Assembly (NCBI GenBank): GCA_025360485.1
Contig: JANYCB010000116.1
Location: 1-49,068, forward strand
Length of the DNA stretch: 49,068 nucleotides
Reading direction: 5' to 3'
From: Methylotenera sp.
GTDB lineage: Bacteria > Pseudomonadota > Gammaproteobacteria > Burkholderiales > Methylophilaceae
Shown: positions 1 through 8,195 of the stretch, piece after piece
Position numbering within the stretch: the stretch's first letter is position 1
How the letters are laid out: each line of letters opens with the position of its first letter
Notes under the pieces: model-generated
Databases searched by the model: none
What the model saw: the letters and a program-made list of their open reading frames with translations, nothing else
Told to the model about the DNA's origin: nothing
Translations under genes and position numbers: made by a program

Positions 1-529
1 CATCGTAATCAGCAACACCAGTGGCACTATCATTGAAGCCTAGAATATAGTCGAATGTCCCAAACCCCTCGATATTTTGTCCTGGCATAATCGCAAAACC
101 CAGCACGGAGGTCTGAGCCTGACCATTCGCGAAGGTATGGCCAGCACCGCTGTTATCAGCAAAGCTGAAATTTACTAAACCAGATCCCACCGAGGTAGAA
201 ATAGTTGTTCCGAGCGCATTGGCTTCGAGGAGCGTACCTGCAATATTCAATGTAAACTTATCCACGAATGCACTCTCGTTCCCCAGATATGTCGCAAAAA
301 AAGTACCTGCAGAATCAGTTACCAGAGAGCCAAAAGAACCAGTAGTTTCTGCGCCAGTAACTGTTAGAGGTTGGCCATCGTAGCCAGTAAAGTTTACAGT
401 TGACCCACCATTAATAGATAAAACACCTGCCTGCGCTGTCCCTAGCAAGGTAGAGAGTAAAAGACCGAGCGCAATGCGCCTCATGTCCATACTCAAAACA
501 ACTGCCGTGCATAATTTATTGATTTTCAT
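1..529 (-). CDS. Exported protein, probable PEP-CTERM family, 3' end cut by the window edge
   Basis: An open frame runs without a stop from an ATG at 529 to base 1, so it is missing from the ORF track. The first ~35 residues form a signal peptide (MKINKLCTAVVLSMDMRRIA..LLSTLLGTAQA, cleavage after AQA). The mature part is Gly/Ser/Thr-rich and beta-like. A second in-frame ATG (MRRIALG) is an alternative start. The C-terminal sorting signal lies outside the window, so PEP-CTERM membership is inferred from the two neighbouring genes and from the shared palindrome/promoter block upstream. Function unknown; probably a secreted or surface-retained protein. Confidence 0.7.
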   Translation of the reverse strand, partial: MKINKLCTAVVLSMDMRRIALGLLLSTLLGTAQAGVLSINGGSTVNFTGYDGQPLTVTGAETTGSFGSLVTDSAGTFFATYLGNESAFVDKFTLNIAGTLLEANALGTTISTSVGSGLVNFSFADNSGAGHTFANGQAQTSVLGFAIMPGQNIEGFGTFDYILGFNDSATGVADYD

Positions 530-580
530 TTTACAGCCCCTTAACAACTTACTGAACATATAGCAATTTCAGACGATTAA

Positions 581-625
581 ACATTAAACTTTAATTACTA
601 GGGGCGCAATAGCCCTAAGGAGCTA
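581..625 (-). promoter_or_regulatory. Palindromic operator plus sigma70-like promoter of the first exported-protein gene
   Basis: The palindrome TAGCCCTAAGGAGCTA (610-625) directly abuts a minus-strand -35 TTGCGC (604-609). A 17-bp spacer follows, then a weak -10 TAATGT (581-586). The geometry is identical to that of the two next PEP-CTERM genes, which is what makes this weak promoter credible. The palindrome centre lies near -43 relative to the predicted start, a position typical of class II activators. The regulator is unknown. Confidence 0.55.
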
Positions 626-730
626 ATCTGTTTTGCATAAAGCTTGTGAATGTTGGGGAATATATACCGAAAGAAACTTACACACCTATTGATTAGGTGA
701 ACCTTGCAAACTACAGCCCTAGAGATGGAA

Positions 731-752
731 AACGGGAGCTATGGCTCCCGTT
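731..752 (-). terminator. Stem-loop terminator after the PEP-CTERM gene 779-1438
   Basis: AACGGGAGC and GCTCCCGTT form a 9-bp perfect stem with a 4-base loop, followed on the minus strand by TT. It lies 27 bases past the stop codon. A near-identical stem follows the next PEP-CTERM gene (1723-1742). Confidence 0.75.
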
Positions 753-778
753 AACATTTTTACATTGCCTAGTTTTAC

Positions 779-1438
779 TTAAACTTCATTATTCTTACGA
801 CGACGCACCATGAAACCCATCATACCGATACCAACGAGCATCATGCCATAGGTTTCAGGTTCAGGCACTGCAGCAGCCAAAACAGCATGATTGTCTGTTT
901 CAAAGGCATTATTGATAGACGTAAATTGCACAGTATCAAAGAATTCACCTGAATTCTCAGAGAAAATGTTCCAGTATCTTCCAACACTCTGATTACCGTT
1001 CGGCGGAACCCCTGCAAAACCTGCCAACTCAGTCCCTGTAAATGTTTTAACCAGCGCATCACCATTAAAAAGGCTTATAGAGTTATAGGTATCGGGTGAG
1101 CCACCGTAATAGCCAAAGTAACTAGCCAGAAAGCCAAAAGTAACTGAAGCCGGAGTCGAGGTAGAAGGGCCAACCGTGAAATAGTTTGAAGTATCTAAAG
1201 GTGGTGACGCCCATTGACCAGAAATAGAACCATTTTTAACTCCACCCCCAACATAACCTGCCGGAAGTACTAAGGAAGCATTAAAATCCGTCGTTACAGC
1301 TCCTGCTACAGATGATACCTGACCTTCATTAACTAATGGTGTACCACCAATATTGACTATGAAAGCAGAAGCTGACGTTGCAACGAACATTGCCACCAAC
1401 CCCGTCATAGCAACAATGTATAATTTTTTGGTTTTCAT
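779..1438 (-). CDS. PEP-CTERM sorting domain-containing protein
   Basis: This 219-residue exported protein starts with a signal peptide (about residues 1-25, ending ATSASA) and ends with a PEP-CTERM tail: VPEPETYG, a hydrophobic stretch, then an Arg-rich end (MVRRRKNNEV). By family knowledge such tails are recognised by exosortases, here most likely the XrtB encoded at 19.4-20.3 kb. The body has many Gly, Ser, Thr, Asn and aromatic residues and no enzymatic motif I recognise. The last ~25 residues are almost identical to those of the next gene, but the bodies differ, so the two share a sorting module rather than a function. It has its own palindrome/promoter upstream and terminator downstream, so it is probably monocistronic. 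Confidence 0.93.
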   Translation of the reverse strand: MKTKKLYIVAMTGLVAMFVATSASAFIVNIGGTPLVNEGQVSSVAGAVTTDFNASLVLPAGYVGGGVKNGSISGQWASPPLDTSNYFTVGPSTSTPASVTFGFLASYFGYYGGSPDTYNSISLFNGDALVKTFTGTELAGFAGVPPNGNQSVGRYWNIFSENSGEFFDTVQFTSINNAFETDNHAVLAAAVPEPETYGMMLVGIGMMGFMVRRRKNNEV

Positions 1439-1506
1439 ATTAAACTTATCTTTCTTAACAATCTAATCGAGCATTTCTGCGACTCAAAACTTTACCAATT
1501 GAGCAT

Positions 1507-1551
1507 ATTCTAATCAGGAAATTTTCTTGTTGCAATAGCCCTAAAGAGCTA
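1507..1551 (-). promoter_or_regulatory. Palindromic operator plus sigma70-like promoter of PEP-CTERM gene 779-1438
   Basis: The palindrome TAGCCCTAAAGAGCTA (1536-1551) is followed on the minus strand, without a gap, by -35 TTGCAA (1530-1535). A 17-bp spacer and -10 TAGAAT (1507-1512) come next. The -10 matches TATAAT at five of six positions and the spacing is optimal. I saw no GG-N10-GC sigma54 element here. Confidence 0.65.
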
Positions 1552-1722
1552 ATCAGTTAAGTACAAAATTGTGAAATAAAGTCAGCTATTGACTACATAT
1601 GTCTGATATATAAATGAACTTTGTTCGATCCAATCGTTTCATTCATTTCATTAAATTTCTACCACTACTTACAAAGCTATTAATTAAATTACTTCTGCAA
1701 ACTTGCAGCCCAATAATGAAAA

Positions 1723-1742
1723 ACGGGAGCTAAAGCTCCCGT
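1723..1742 (-). terminator. Stem-loop terminator after PEP-CTERM gene 1769-2377
   Basis: ACGGGAGCT and AGCTCCCGT form a 9-bp perfect stem with a 2-base loop, then TTTTTCA on the minus strand. It lies 26 bases past the stop and closely matches the stem at 731-752. Flanking bases are also similar (TGCAAACT..CAGCCC). Confidence 0.75.
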
Positions 1743-1768
1743 CAGTATTTGCAAATCGATACTTCTAA

Positions 1769-2377
1769 TTAGACTTGTTTATTTTTGCGACGACGCACCA
1801 TGAAACCCATTATGCCGATACCTACTAGCATCATGCCGTATGTTTCTGGTTCGGGTACTGCAGCAAGATTTACATCCGCCAAAATACTGCCCGTGTTGTC
1901 ACCGTTATTGGAATCAAAATAGTAAAGACTCAATACGCTACCTGCCGCTAACCCAGCGAAGCTAGTGCCAATTGTAAAGAATGTACTTGGGCTGGTATCC
2001 CATGCCCCTACTAACGTGCCGAATGGCGCTACCAAGCCATTTTGGCTCCAATTACCGAAACCGCCACCACCAATCACCGTGCCAGCAGCAACACCTGGAT
2101 TATCTCCATTAGTGTCTGCTGCACCTGTAGCCAGCAAATCTGGCGCCTGCTGCCCATCCGCATTGGACCAGCGCGGCAAATCCCCAGAATTCCATAAATC
2201 AAGTAGGTTAACAGATACAGTAAAAGAATCGCCAACTGTAAAAGATAAAGGAACCGTGGCACCTACTCCGCCGGTAGTCGAGTTCTCAAGAGCCTTGACC
2301 TGAACCACTGTAGCCATTGACTGCATCGGGAATGACAGAGCAAGTACTGTTGCAAGACCAATAAGTTTCTTTTGCAT
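1769..2377 (-). CDS. PEP-CTERM sorting domain-containing protein
   Basis: This 202-residue protein has a signal peptide (MQKKLIGLATVLALSFPMQSMA) and a C-terminal PEP-CTERM tail (VPEPETYGMMLVGIG, hydrophobic segment, MVRRRKNKQV). The middle is rich in Gly, Asn and Asp and resembles other beta-rich PEP-CTERM proteins, including phrases typical of that class (VGDSFTVSVNL, SLYYFDSNNG). No catalytic motif is visible. It is probably exported, processed by the exosortase and kept at or released from the cell surface with the polysaccharide. It has its own upstream palindrome/promoter and downstream terminator. Confidence 0.93.
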   Translation of the reverse strand: MQKKLIGLATVLALSFPMQSMATVVQVKALENSTTGGVGATVPLSFTVGDSFTVSVNLLDLWNSGDLPRWSNADGQQAPDLLATGAADTNGDNPGVAAGTVIGGGGFGNWSQNGLVAPFGTLVGAWDTSPSTFFTIGTSFAGLAAGSVLSLYYFDSNNGDNTGSILADVNLAAVPEPETYGMMLVGIGIMGFMVRRRKNKQV

Positions 2378-2418
2378 TTTAAATTCCTTTTCGCCAAAAA
2401 TCCACCGCTCAAGCGTTT

Positions 2419-2463
2419 ATTTTATATTGTATTTTTTTTAATTGCAATAGCCTAAAAGTGCTA
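2419..2463 (-). promoter_or_regulatory. Palindromic operator plus sigma70-like promoter of PEP-CTERM gene 1769-2377
   Basis: The palindrome TAGCCTAAAAGTGCTA (2448-2463) abuts minus-strand -35 TTGCAA (2442-2447). A 17-bp spacer and -10 TAAAAT (2419-2424) follow. It is the third instance of the same arrangement within 2 kb. Confidence 0.6.
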
Positions 2464-2628
2464 ATGGCATTCTAATGCATTGCTAGCTTAAATTCGCAAT
2501 TATAAAAATGTTAAGTTAGCTACTAACTATTTGATATAAAAGTAATTATTAAGTTAAAATTGCATTTTCGCAACATATTCACATAAAATTATTTACGTTA
2601 TTTTTGAGAAATTTTTAGCTTATTCATC

Positions 2629-3393
2629 TCAAAACTTTTTTAAACGTAGCAACTGCGCCGTGATTGCAAAAATAAAAATTGAATTGGTAATTAAATAACG
2701 TTTCCATAAGCGCTTGGGATCTGAAGCCAAGCGATGCAACCACTCAAGACCCGCGTTCTGCATCCACACCGGGGCGCGCTTAGTTGTACCTGCATGATAA
2801 TTAAACGCAGCCCCAACCCCTATCATCACGGCATTGATTTTGCCACGTTGCTGAAACATCCAGCGCTCCTGTCGAGGGCAACCTAAACCGATAAATATCA
2901 CATTTGCACCAGAAGCATTCAGGCGTTCGACAACTTCAGCATCTTCTGCCGCAGTTAATTCACGGAATGGTGGTGAATACATCCCTGCAATCTGCAACTC
3001 TGGAAAAGCGGCACTTAATTTACTCTCAAGAATCGAAAGCACCGCTATGGTACTGCCATAAAAGTAAATCTTCTGGCCAGTTTTTTCTGCCTTTGCACAG
3101 TAATTCCACATCAAGTCAGGGCCGTTAATCCGCTGCTGGGCGGGGAACCCCAGTTTGCGCAAAGCCCAAGCAATTGGCATCCCATCGGGCGTGGTCATGT
3201 CAGCGGCATTCAGGTCGCTGACATGATTTTTGTCAAGTAACGCGGTTACAATAGAATGAACATTACAAAGTGCAACGTATCTTGATTCGCGGTTTACTGC
3301 CCAACCACAAATTATATTGATGGTATCTTCCCAAGATAAAGCATCTATATGACTACCGAGAACACTGGCACCTTTTCGAACATTAATTGTCAT
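2629..3393 (-). CDS. WecB/TagA/CpsF family (GT26) glycosyltransferase
   Basis: This 254-residue protein spans the whole GT26 domain. It includes the region around TTPDGMPIAWALRKLG, the GLGCPRQERWM motif and the family signature GTTKRAPVWMQNAGLEWLHRL near the C-terminus. Family members transfer a HexNAc-type sugar (for example ManNAc or ManNAcA) to an undecaprenyl-diphosphate-linked sugar at the cytoplasmic membrane face. The C-terminal hydrophobic/basic stretch (YLITNSIFIFAITAQLLRLKKF) may aid membrane binding. It is the last glycosyltransferase gene of the EPS locus, separated from the preceding GT4 gene by 165 bases. The exact sugar cannot be read from sequence. Confidence 0.9.
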   Translation of the reverse strand: MTINVRKGASVLGSHIDALSWEDTINIICGWAVNRESRYVALCNVHSIVTALLDKNHVSDLNAADMTTPDGMPIAWALRKLGFPAQQRINGPDLMWNYCAKAEKTGQKIYFYGSTIAVLSILESKLSAAFPELQIAGMYSPPFRELTAAEDAEVVERLNASGANVIFIGLGCPRQERWMFQQRGKINAVMIGVGAAFNYHAGTTKRAPVWMQNAGLEWLHRLASDPKRLWKRYLITNSIFIFAITAQLLRLKKF

Positions 3394-3558
3394 TATAAAA
3401 CTTTATTTTATTGCTTAACAGAATGATACCCCAACCTTCTTCTATTGACAAAACTCAAGCTTAAAATAAATATATAAGATAAATTCGATATAACTATAAG
3501 GAATGAGTGCAAAAGTGATGTAGCACCATTTTTACGGCTTAGAGGTTAATAACACCAT

Positions 3559-4734
3559 TTAACTTTCAGTTTTGACTGACAATTCATTTCCCAACTCCGT
3601 TATGGCATCACGATAAATTGCTATGAGCTGCTCATAGTTTCGGTCTGCAGTATATTTAGCTTCATACAGTTTGCGTGCGTTCAATCCCATCTGAAGCATT
3701 TGCGTTGGATTCTGTTGCGCCCACTGCATCTTGATAGCCAAATCATCAGCGTTTCCTGGTTCAAACAATAGCCCAGTAACACCTTCTTCTATAAGCTCTG
3801 CGAGTGCACCAATACGGCTAGCGATTACCGGCAACCCGCAAGCAAAAGCTTCCACCAATGTACGTGGAAAGTTTTCATACCATATACTCGGTAAAATTAA
3901 TGCATTAGACTGGCTCATTTCAAGATGCACAGCCTCGCTAGGCAAATCTCCCAGTGCTTGCAAACCAACTGTACCTTCAAGCAGAGCTGCCTCTGGGCCA
4001 GTTCCTGCAATGCGCACCGAAACATTACTTAATTTCCTCACCGCATTAACCAGAACGTCTATACCTTTCTCGGCCGACAACCGACCAACAAATAGAAAAC
4101 CTTGGCGGAGGGCCTCTGACTGTGCAGGGAATTCAATAAAATTAGGTTTAACCACAATAAGCTTTTCTGGCAGACCACCTTCAATAAATTTTCGTCTGCA
4201 AAATTCATTCAGCGCGATATAACGCGTGACTTTATTGCGCCATGTGCCTATTGCGCGATGCAGCGTCACCATTCCTGCCAATACTGCAGTCTGCGCTTTC
4301 GAATCCCGATAACAGCCATGTACAACGCCACGCCAGGGAACGTTGCCTAGGCAATCTTCGCATACCCTGCCCTCACGTAAAAACATGGCTTGCGGACAAA
4401 GCAGCCGAAAATTATGCAATGTTTGAACAACTGGAATACTCGCTTTAGCTGCTGCCCAATATATTGAAGGTGAAATCAGCGGGAAAGTATTGTGAACATG
4501 AATGACATCTGGTTTGAAATTGGAAATCAACTCAGCAATATCCTCAGTTGTGCGGCTAGACCAAAGCGTTTGCCGTGCTAGCAATAAATTTGGCATAGCG
4601 GTGATTTCATCATTATGCTGGCCATAGACTTCTACTGCGTGGCCATGACTTCGCAACAGGTTTATTTCGGCATCTACTACTGAATCTTCGCCACCACGCT
4701 GCTGATAGCCATTATGTGCAATCAAAACACGCAT
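3559..4734 (-). CDS. Glycosyltransferase family 4 protein
   Basis: This 391-residue GT-B fold enzyme has an N-terminal acceptor domain with MRVLIAHNGYQQRGGEDSVV, typical of one EPS-linked GT4 subgroup. A central Cys-rich segment (LLCPQAMFLREGRVCEDCLG) is common in this subgroup. The C-terminal nucleotide-sugar domain has FVGRLSAEKGIDVL and the EX7E-type region VEAFACGLPVIASRIGALAELI. It adds one sugar to the growing lipid-linked repeat unit; donor and acceptor are unknown. Its ATG overlaps the stop of the upstream gene (TAATG), so the two are probably translationally coupled. Confidence 0.92.
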   Translation of the reverse strand: MRVLIAHNGYQQRGGEDSVVDAEINLLRSHGHAVEVYGQHNDEITAMPNLLLARQTLWSSRTTEDIAELISNFKPDVIHVHNTFPLISPSIYWAAAKASIPVVQTLHNFRLLCPQAMFLREGRVCEDCLGNVPWRGVVHGCYRDSKAQTAVLAGMVTLHRAIGTWRNKVTRYIALNEFCRRKFIEGGLPEKLIVVKPNFIEFPAQSEALRQGFLFVGRLSAEKGIDVLVNAVRKLSNVSVRIAGTGPEAALLEGTVGLQALGDLPSEAVHLEMSQSNALILPSIWYENFPRTLVEAFACGLPVIASRIGALAELIEEGVTGLLFEPGNADDLAIKMQWAQQNPTQMLQMGLNARKLYEAKYTADRNYEQLIAIYRDAITELGNELSVKTES

Positions 4735-5903
4735 TAGTTAGCTAGCACTTTTAAAATACCCGCTCGGAAATTTTCTGCCATATTCTCTATGGTATAGTGA
4801 TTTGAAGCTTCTAAACACCCCTTTTGCAAGCGAGAAGCCAATGCACTATCAGTTAGAATACGTTCCACAGTTTGAACATAATCTTCCAAAGAGTTTGCTG
4901 TCATATAACCATTCTCACCCTGACGCAAATAATCAATCTCTGGTGAATGCAAACCGCAATCTGTCGTTACAATTGGGATGCCTGCTGCAAAGCCATCCAA
5001 TATACTCAAACCCACCAAACCTGGGTTTAAAAGTACGCTTGCCGTTTTAAGATACTGCGCCTTATGATGCTCTACTTGTCGCCCAACATAACGTAGCCAT
5101 GGGTATTGGATTTGCGCATTCTCGATGAACCCTCTCTGAGGGCCATCACCGATCACTACTAGCCTGAAATCAGGGATCTTTTGAACTAATAATTGACCAG
5201 CGCTTAAAAGAAACTCCAAACGCTTATCTTTGTATAGCGAGCCAATATATAGACCAATTTGACCACTGCCAATATCTAGCGCGCTCCTAACAGACTCAAT
5301 TTCAGCACTTGTAACCGCATTGCAAAACGTCTTTAAACTTAATGTATCTAAGCTATTTTCAAGATTGGTAATTTTATCTTTTGAAAAACCTAGCTGATGC
5401 ACAAATTGTCCACCTAAATTAGAATAAACAAACCACCAATCTACGCGGTTGGTTGTTAAAAACTTTAACTGTTCTTTAAGCTTTCCCCTAAATGTGGGTA
5501 AAGCCTGCAAGTTTTTACCGTGTCCCCAAAATGCTAATTTATACTTTCGACAGCCAAACAATGGCCATAGATTACAGATGAGTTTGTTTTCTTGTGTGAC
5601 GATAACTAAATCCGCATTTTGCACTTTTGAAATAAAAGGCTGCCAGCAAATGCGGTTACCCAATAAATAGCGGGTAAAGAGTTTTTCGCCCCAAGCAATA
5701 TCAACGGTATCTCGTTTTGTTTGCTCCCCTAAAGTAGCCTTGCCATAAAGCAAACGTAGTTCAATACCATCACTTGCTAATAATGTTTTAAGTTGTTTAA
5801 AAAGAGGTACTCGATAGTCTGTAATGCAGCGCTGAACTACGGTAACAATTCTTTTTTTATTTGATTCTGATCTAGTCCATTTGAAGAAACTAAGTACTGA
5901 CAA
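4734..5903 (-). CDS. Glycosyltransferase (GT4-like)
   Basis: This 389-residue protein has a GT-B arrangement. The N-terminal half begins at IVTVVQRCITDYRVPLFKQL, followed by the C-terminal donor domain with IGLYIGSLYKDKRLEFLL, LVVIGDGPQ and ILDGFAAGIPIVTTDCGLHSPEIDYL (EX7E-like, with D/A changes in the first part). The listed ATG makes the gene overlap the upstream GT gene by 67 bases. Homologues of this type usually begin close to the RIVTVVQ segment, so the true start may be later, but no ATG or GTG lies just there. It belongs to the EPS operon. Confidence 0.85.
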   Translation of the reverse strand: MSVLSFFKWTRSESNKKRIVTVVQRCITDYRVPLFKQLKTLLASDGIELRLLYGKATLGEQTKRDTVDIAWGEKLFTRYLLGNRICWQPFISKVQNADLVIVTQENKLICNLWPLFGCRKYKLAFWGHGKNLQALPTFRGKLKEQLKFLTTNRVDWWFVYSNLGGQFVHQLGFSKDKITNLENSLDTLSLKTFCNAVTSAEIESVRSALDIGSGQIGLYIGSLYKDKRLEFLLSAGQLLVQKIPDFRLVVIGDGPQRGFIENAQIQYPWLRYVGRQVEHHKAQYLKTASVLLNPGLVGLSILDGFAAGIPIVTTDCGLHSPEIDYLRQGENGYMTANSLEDYVQTVERILTDSALASRLQKGCLEASNHYTIENMAENFRAGILKVLAN

Positions 5904-7267
5904 AGCCGATTTCCAAGCAACTTTTGTTCAAAATTGTTTAAAAAGTGATTTCGTGCAGCTTCACCAAAATTATCAAGTAGAGTTTGGTTTTGCAAGGCAG
6001 TGATAATTATTTTTGCAGCCTCGTTTGCATCATCTAAAGGTACAATTCTTCCATTTACGCCATCAATGAACAATTCAGGTACGCCACCCACAGCGGTAGC
6101 AAATATAGGCCTTGCATAAGCTAGAGCTTCGATTAGAGAAATTGGGAGATTTTCAATTTTTGCTACATGAATAAAAGCTTGATGTCTTGTAATTAAAGAA
6201 GATCCATTGGGTACAAATCCTTTAAAAAAAACTTGATCACTAATGCCCATTTTTTTAACTTTATTTTCCAGTAAAACTCGATCAGGTCCATCACCAACTA
6301 ATGTTAAAGTTAACTGTTTGCCTAGATTTTTTGCTGCTGAAATAATATCTAGTAAATAAGTTTGGTTTTTGCGAGGTTCTAAGGTGCCAATGGCAATGAG
6401 ATCGGCATCAAAAGACGTTTTGCTTTGCGGTGTGGGGTCTGCTACAAAATTAGGAATCACCTGCTGAGCTACTTTATTAATCTCGGGTATACGCTCTTGA
6501 ACCTTTTTTTGCATATAAGCAGATACAAAAATTAACTTATCGACTTGAGGAATTACTCGTTGTTCAAAATCTGTTATCCCCTTATAAATTTTACCTTCTT
6601 GTGAAATCATTCCTTTGTCTGCCCATTCATCAGCTTGGGAAATATTAAAATGCACAACAAGAGCTATTTGCTGAGTAACAGACCGCCTGTTAATTAGGGC
6701 AACATTTGCAGATACAGGGCATTGCGCGTAAATACTAGCTTTGGCGTTTAATTTTAAAACAGGTTTCAAAGCAAAACCAAGCAACCAAGCATGCCCATTA
6801 CGATAAAGCCATACTGCAGCAGCGGGTGAAATGGGTGCGATCAATCTACGTAGCACTAGTAATGGATAAAGCAAAAACTTTGGCGCGCTAAAAGGCGTAA
6901 CTAATTGCCAAGGTTGAGAAATCGAATCCAGATAGTCAGTAAAAGTGTTTACATGAGTTTGCACCCCAGTTGTACCTAATGGCCGCATAAGTGAAACAAT
7001 TAAAATTTTCTTTATTGCGTCATAATTATTACGATTTTTATTAGTAGCTTTTATGATGGCAGCATGCATACCATTTGCTGCGGCCTCGAAACTGAATTTT
7101 TTTACAATTTCAGTTGAACGATTACCCATTTGTTTAAGCAATACTTGATTGCTTAGTAGGTCTACGGCTACGGTAGCCCATTGTCGCAAATCTAATTCAC
7201 GAATATAGCCATTGTCACCATCTATTACCAACTCATTAGCAACGCCAGCGTGAGGTGAAACAATCAC
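5837..7267 (-). CDS. Glycosyltransferase GT4, C-terminal part of an interrupted two-domain GT4-GT4 frame
   Basis: The first ~75 residues are not a normal N-terminus. They are the donor-site end of a GT4 enzyme (IVSPHAGVANELVIDGDNG), and that enzyme's main part is the neighbouring ORF 7304-8155. From about residue 85 (AIKKILIVSLMRPLGTTGVQTHV) a second, complete GT4 follows, with LIAIGTLEPRKNQTYLLD, LTLVGDGPDR and LIEALAYARPIFATAVGGVPEL. The listed start is a GTG inside a conserved strand, so it is unlikely to be the genuine start. An independent second enzyme could be translated from a later start. The frame is continuous with ORF 7304-8155 apart from one TGA codon. Confidence 0.8.
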   Translation of the reverse strand: MIVSPHAGVANELVIDGDNGYIRELDLRQWATVAVDLLSNQVLLKQMGNRSTEIVKKFSFEAAANGMHAAIIKATNKNRNNYDAIKKILIVSLMRPLGTTGVQTHVNTFTDYLDSISQPWQLVTPFSAPKFLLYPLLVLRRLIAPISPAAAVWLYRNGHAWLLGFALKPVLKLNAKASIYAQCPVSANVALINRRSVTQQIALVVHFNISQADEWADKGMISQEGKIYKGITDFEQRVIPQVDKLIFVSAYMQKKVQERIPEINKVAQQVIPNFVADPTPQSKTSFDADLIAIGTLEPRKNQTYLLDIISAAKNLGKQLTLTLVGDGPDRVLLENKVKKMGISDQVFFKGFVPNGSSLITRHQAFIHVAKIENLPISLIEALAYARPIFATAVGGVPELFIDGVNGRIVPLDDANEAAKIIITALQNQTLLDNFGEAARNHFLNNFEQKLLGNRLCQYLVSSNGLDQNQIKKELLP

Positions 7268-7303
7268 TGGTAATCCTGCAGCGCAAGCCTCATTGCCAAC
7301 AAC

Positions 7304-8155
7304 TCACCATGGGTCCCATTCGGAGGGAAATAGAAAGATTTTTGCACCTTTATAATAAGCGGGAAGAGAACCTTGTGAAGCATATCCATGAAACCGCACT
7401 TGTACGTAATCTTTTAATTCATTAGCATGTTGCCGCAATTTATCTTCTTGGTCGCCAGAGCCAACAAAATCAATTGAAATTAATCTACCTAACTTTTTAG
7501 AAACTTCAGCAGCAACCTCTAAAGCAAACAAAGGACCTTTGTGCTTAATTAAACGACCACAAAATATAAAATCCACTTTTTCTTCAACATTTTTTTGATT
7601 GAAAAATCGTTGATTATTAATTGCCAATGGCGCTTCGAATACCTTTTCCTTGCTTACTCCATAAGAGTTAAATAAAGCCAATGAGCCCTGACACGCACCG
7701 ATAAAGCTTGCACTATAGCGGAATACAAATTTTCTAATTAATTTATGGATAAAACTATAGTTACTCTCAGAATTTAATGTCCCATCCGTCATTACAATGT
7801 GGGAAATTCCACGCCACCAAGTCCATATAAAAGCGTATAAAAATGTGGGTATATACCCAGTAGTGATTACTACGTCGGGTTGGATTTTGTTAAGAAGTTT
7901 GATAACACCTATGTCAGAATGTAAGAAAGAGCGCTTAAATGCAAAGTATGGCTTTGTTAAATAATATGTTTTATAACTATTTTCCCTCTTTTGTTCTGTT
8001 AGGTTTTCTATATGTGAATGCGTACAATAAATAATTGTTAGTGAAATATCTGGGTGTTTTGCAAGTAGGTCGTATGCAGGTATACGGTATGGCGCAGGGG
8101 CATTTGTAACTAGTACAACTCGCTTGCTTGTTTCTAGTATAGGGTTATTTAGCAT
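7304..8155 (-). pseudogene. Glycosyltransferase GT4 truncated by an in-frame TGA
   Basis: These 283 residues start normally (RVVLVTNAPAPYRIPAYDLLAKHPDI) and contain the donor-domain strand DFIFCGRLIKHKGPLFALEVA. The frame ends abruptly at FPSEWDPW in the middle of the nucleotide-sugar site. Past the TGA (7304-7306) the same frame continues VVGNEACAAGLPVIVSPHAGVANEL, the expected rest of the motif. A single base change (GGA to TGA, Gly to stop) explains it. With read-through, the whole frame would be 772 codons, ending at 5837. It is either a recent nonsense mutation, a sequencing error, or an unusual read-through case; the first two are much more likely. Confidence 0.8.
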
Positions 8156-8195
8156 AGGCTTGCTTCTTTAAGCATTCTTAAGTTTGCAGAGCAAA

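Larger units (their letters stand above)
1439..1768. other. Intergenic region between two PEP-CTERM genes
   Basis: This is 330 bases without a gene. It contains the promoter/palindrome of the 779-1438 gene at the left (1507-1551) and the terminator stem-loop of the 1769-2377 gene at the right (1723-1742). The AT-rich stretch between (about 1560-1700) holds nothing I can identify. Confidence 0.6.

Noticed and set aside
530-2628. Sigma54 (-24/-12) promoters for the PEP-CTERM genes
   Set aside because: No GG-N10-GC pattern was found in the upstream regions on the minus strand; a TTGCAA-17-TAnAAT arrangement fits better.
4734-7267. The 67-base overlap of two GT genes as evidence for programmed frameshifting
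   Set aside because: A later non-ATG start or a simple annotation-level overlap explains it; no slippery sequence with a downstream structure was evident.
7304-7306. TGA as a selenocysteine codon
   Set aside because: GT4 enzymes have Gly at this place, no selenocysteine homologues are known to me, and no SECIS-like hairpin was evident directly downstream.
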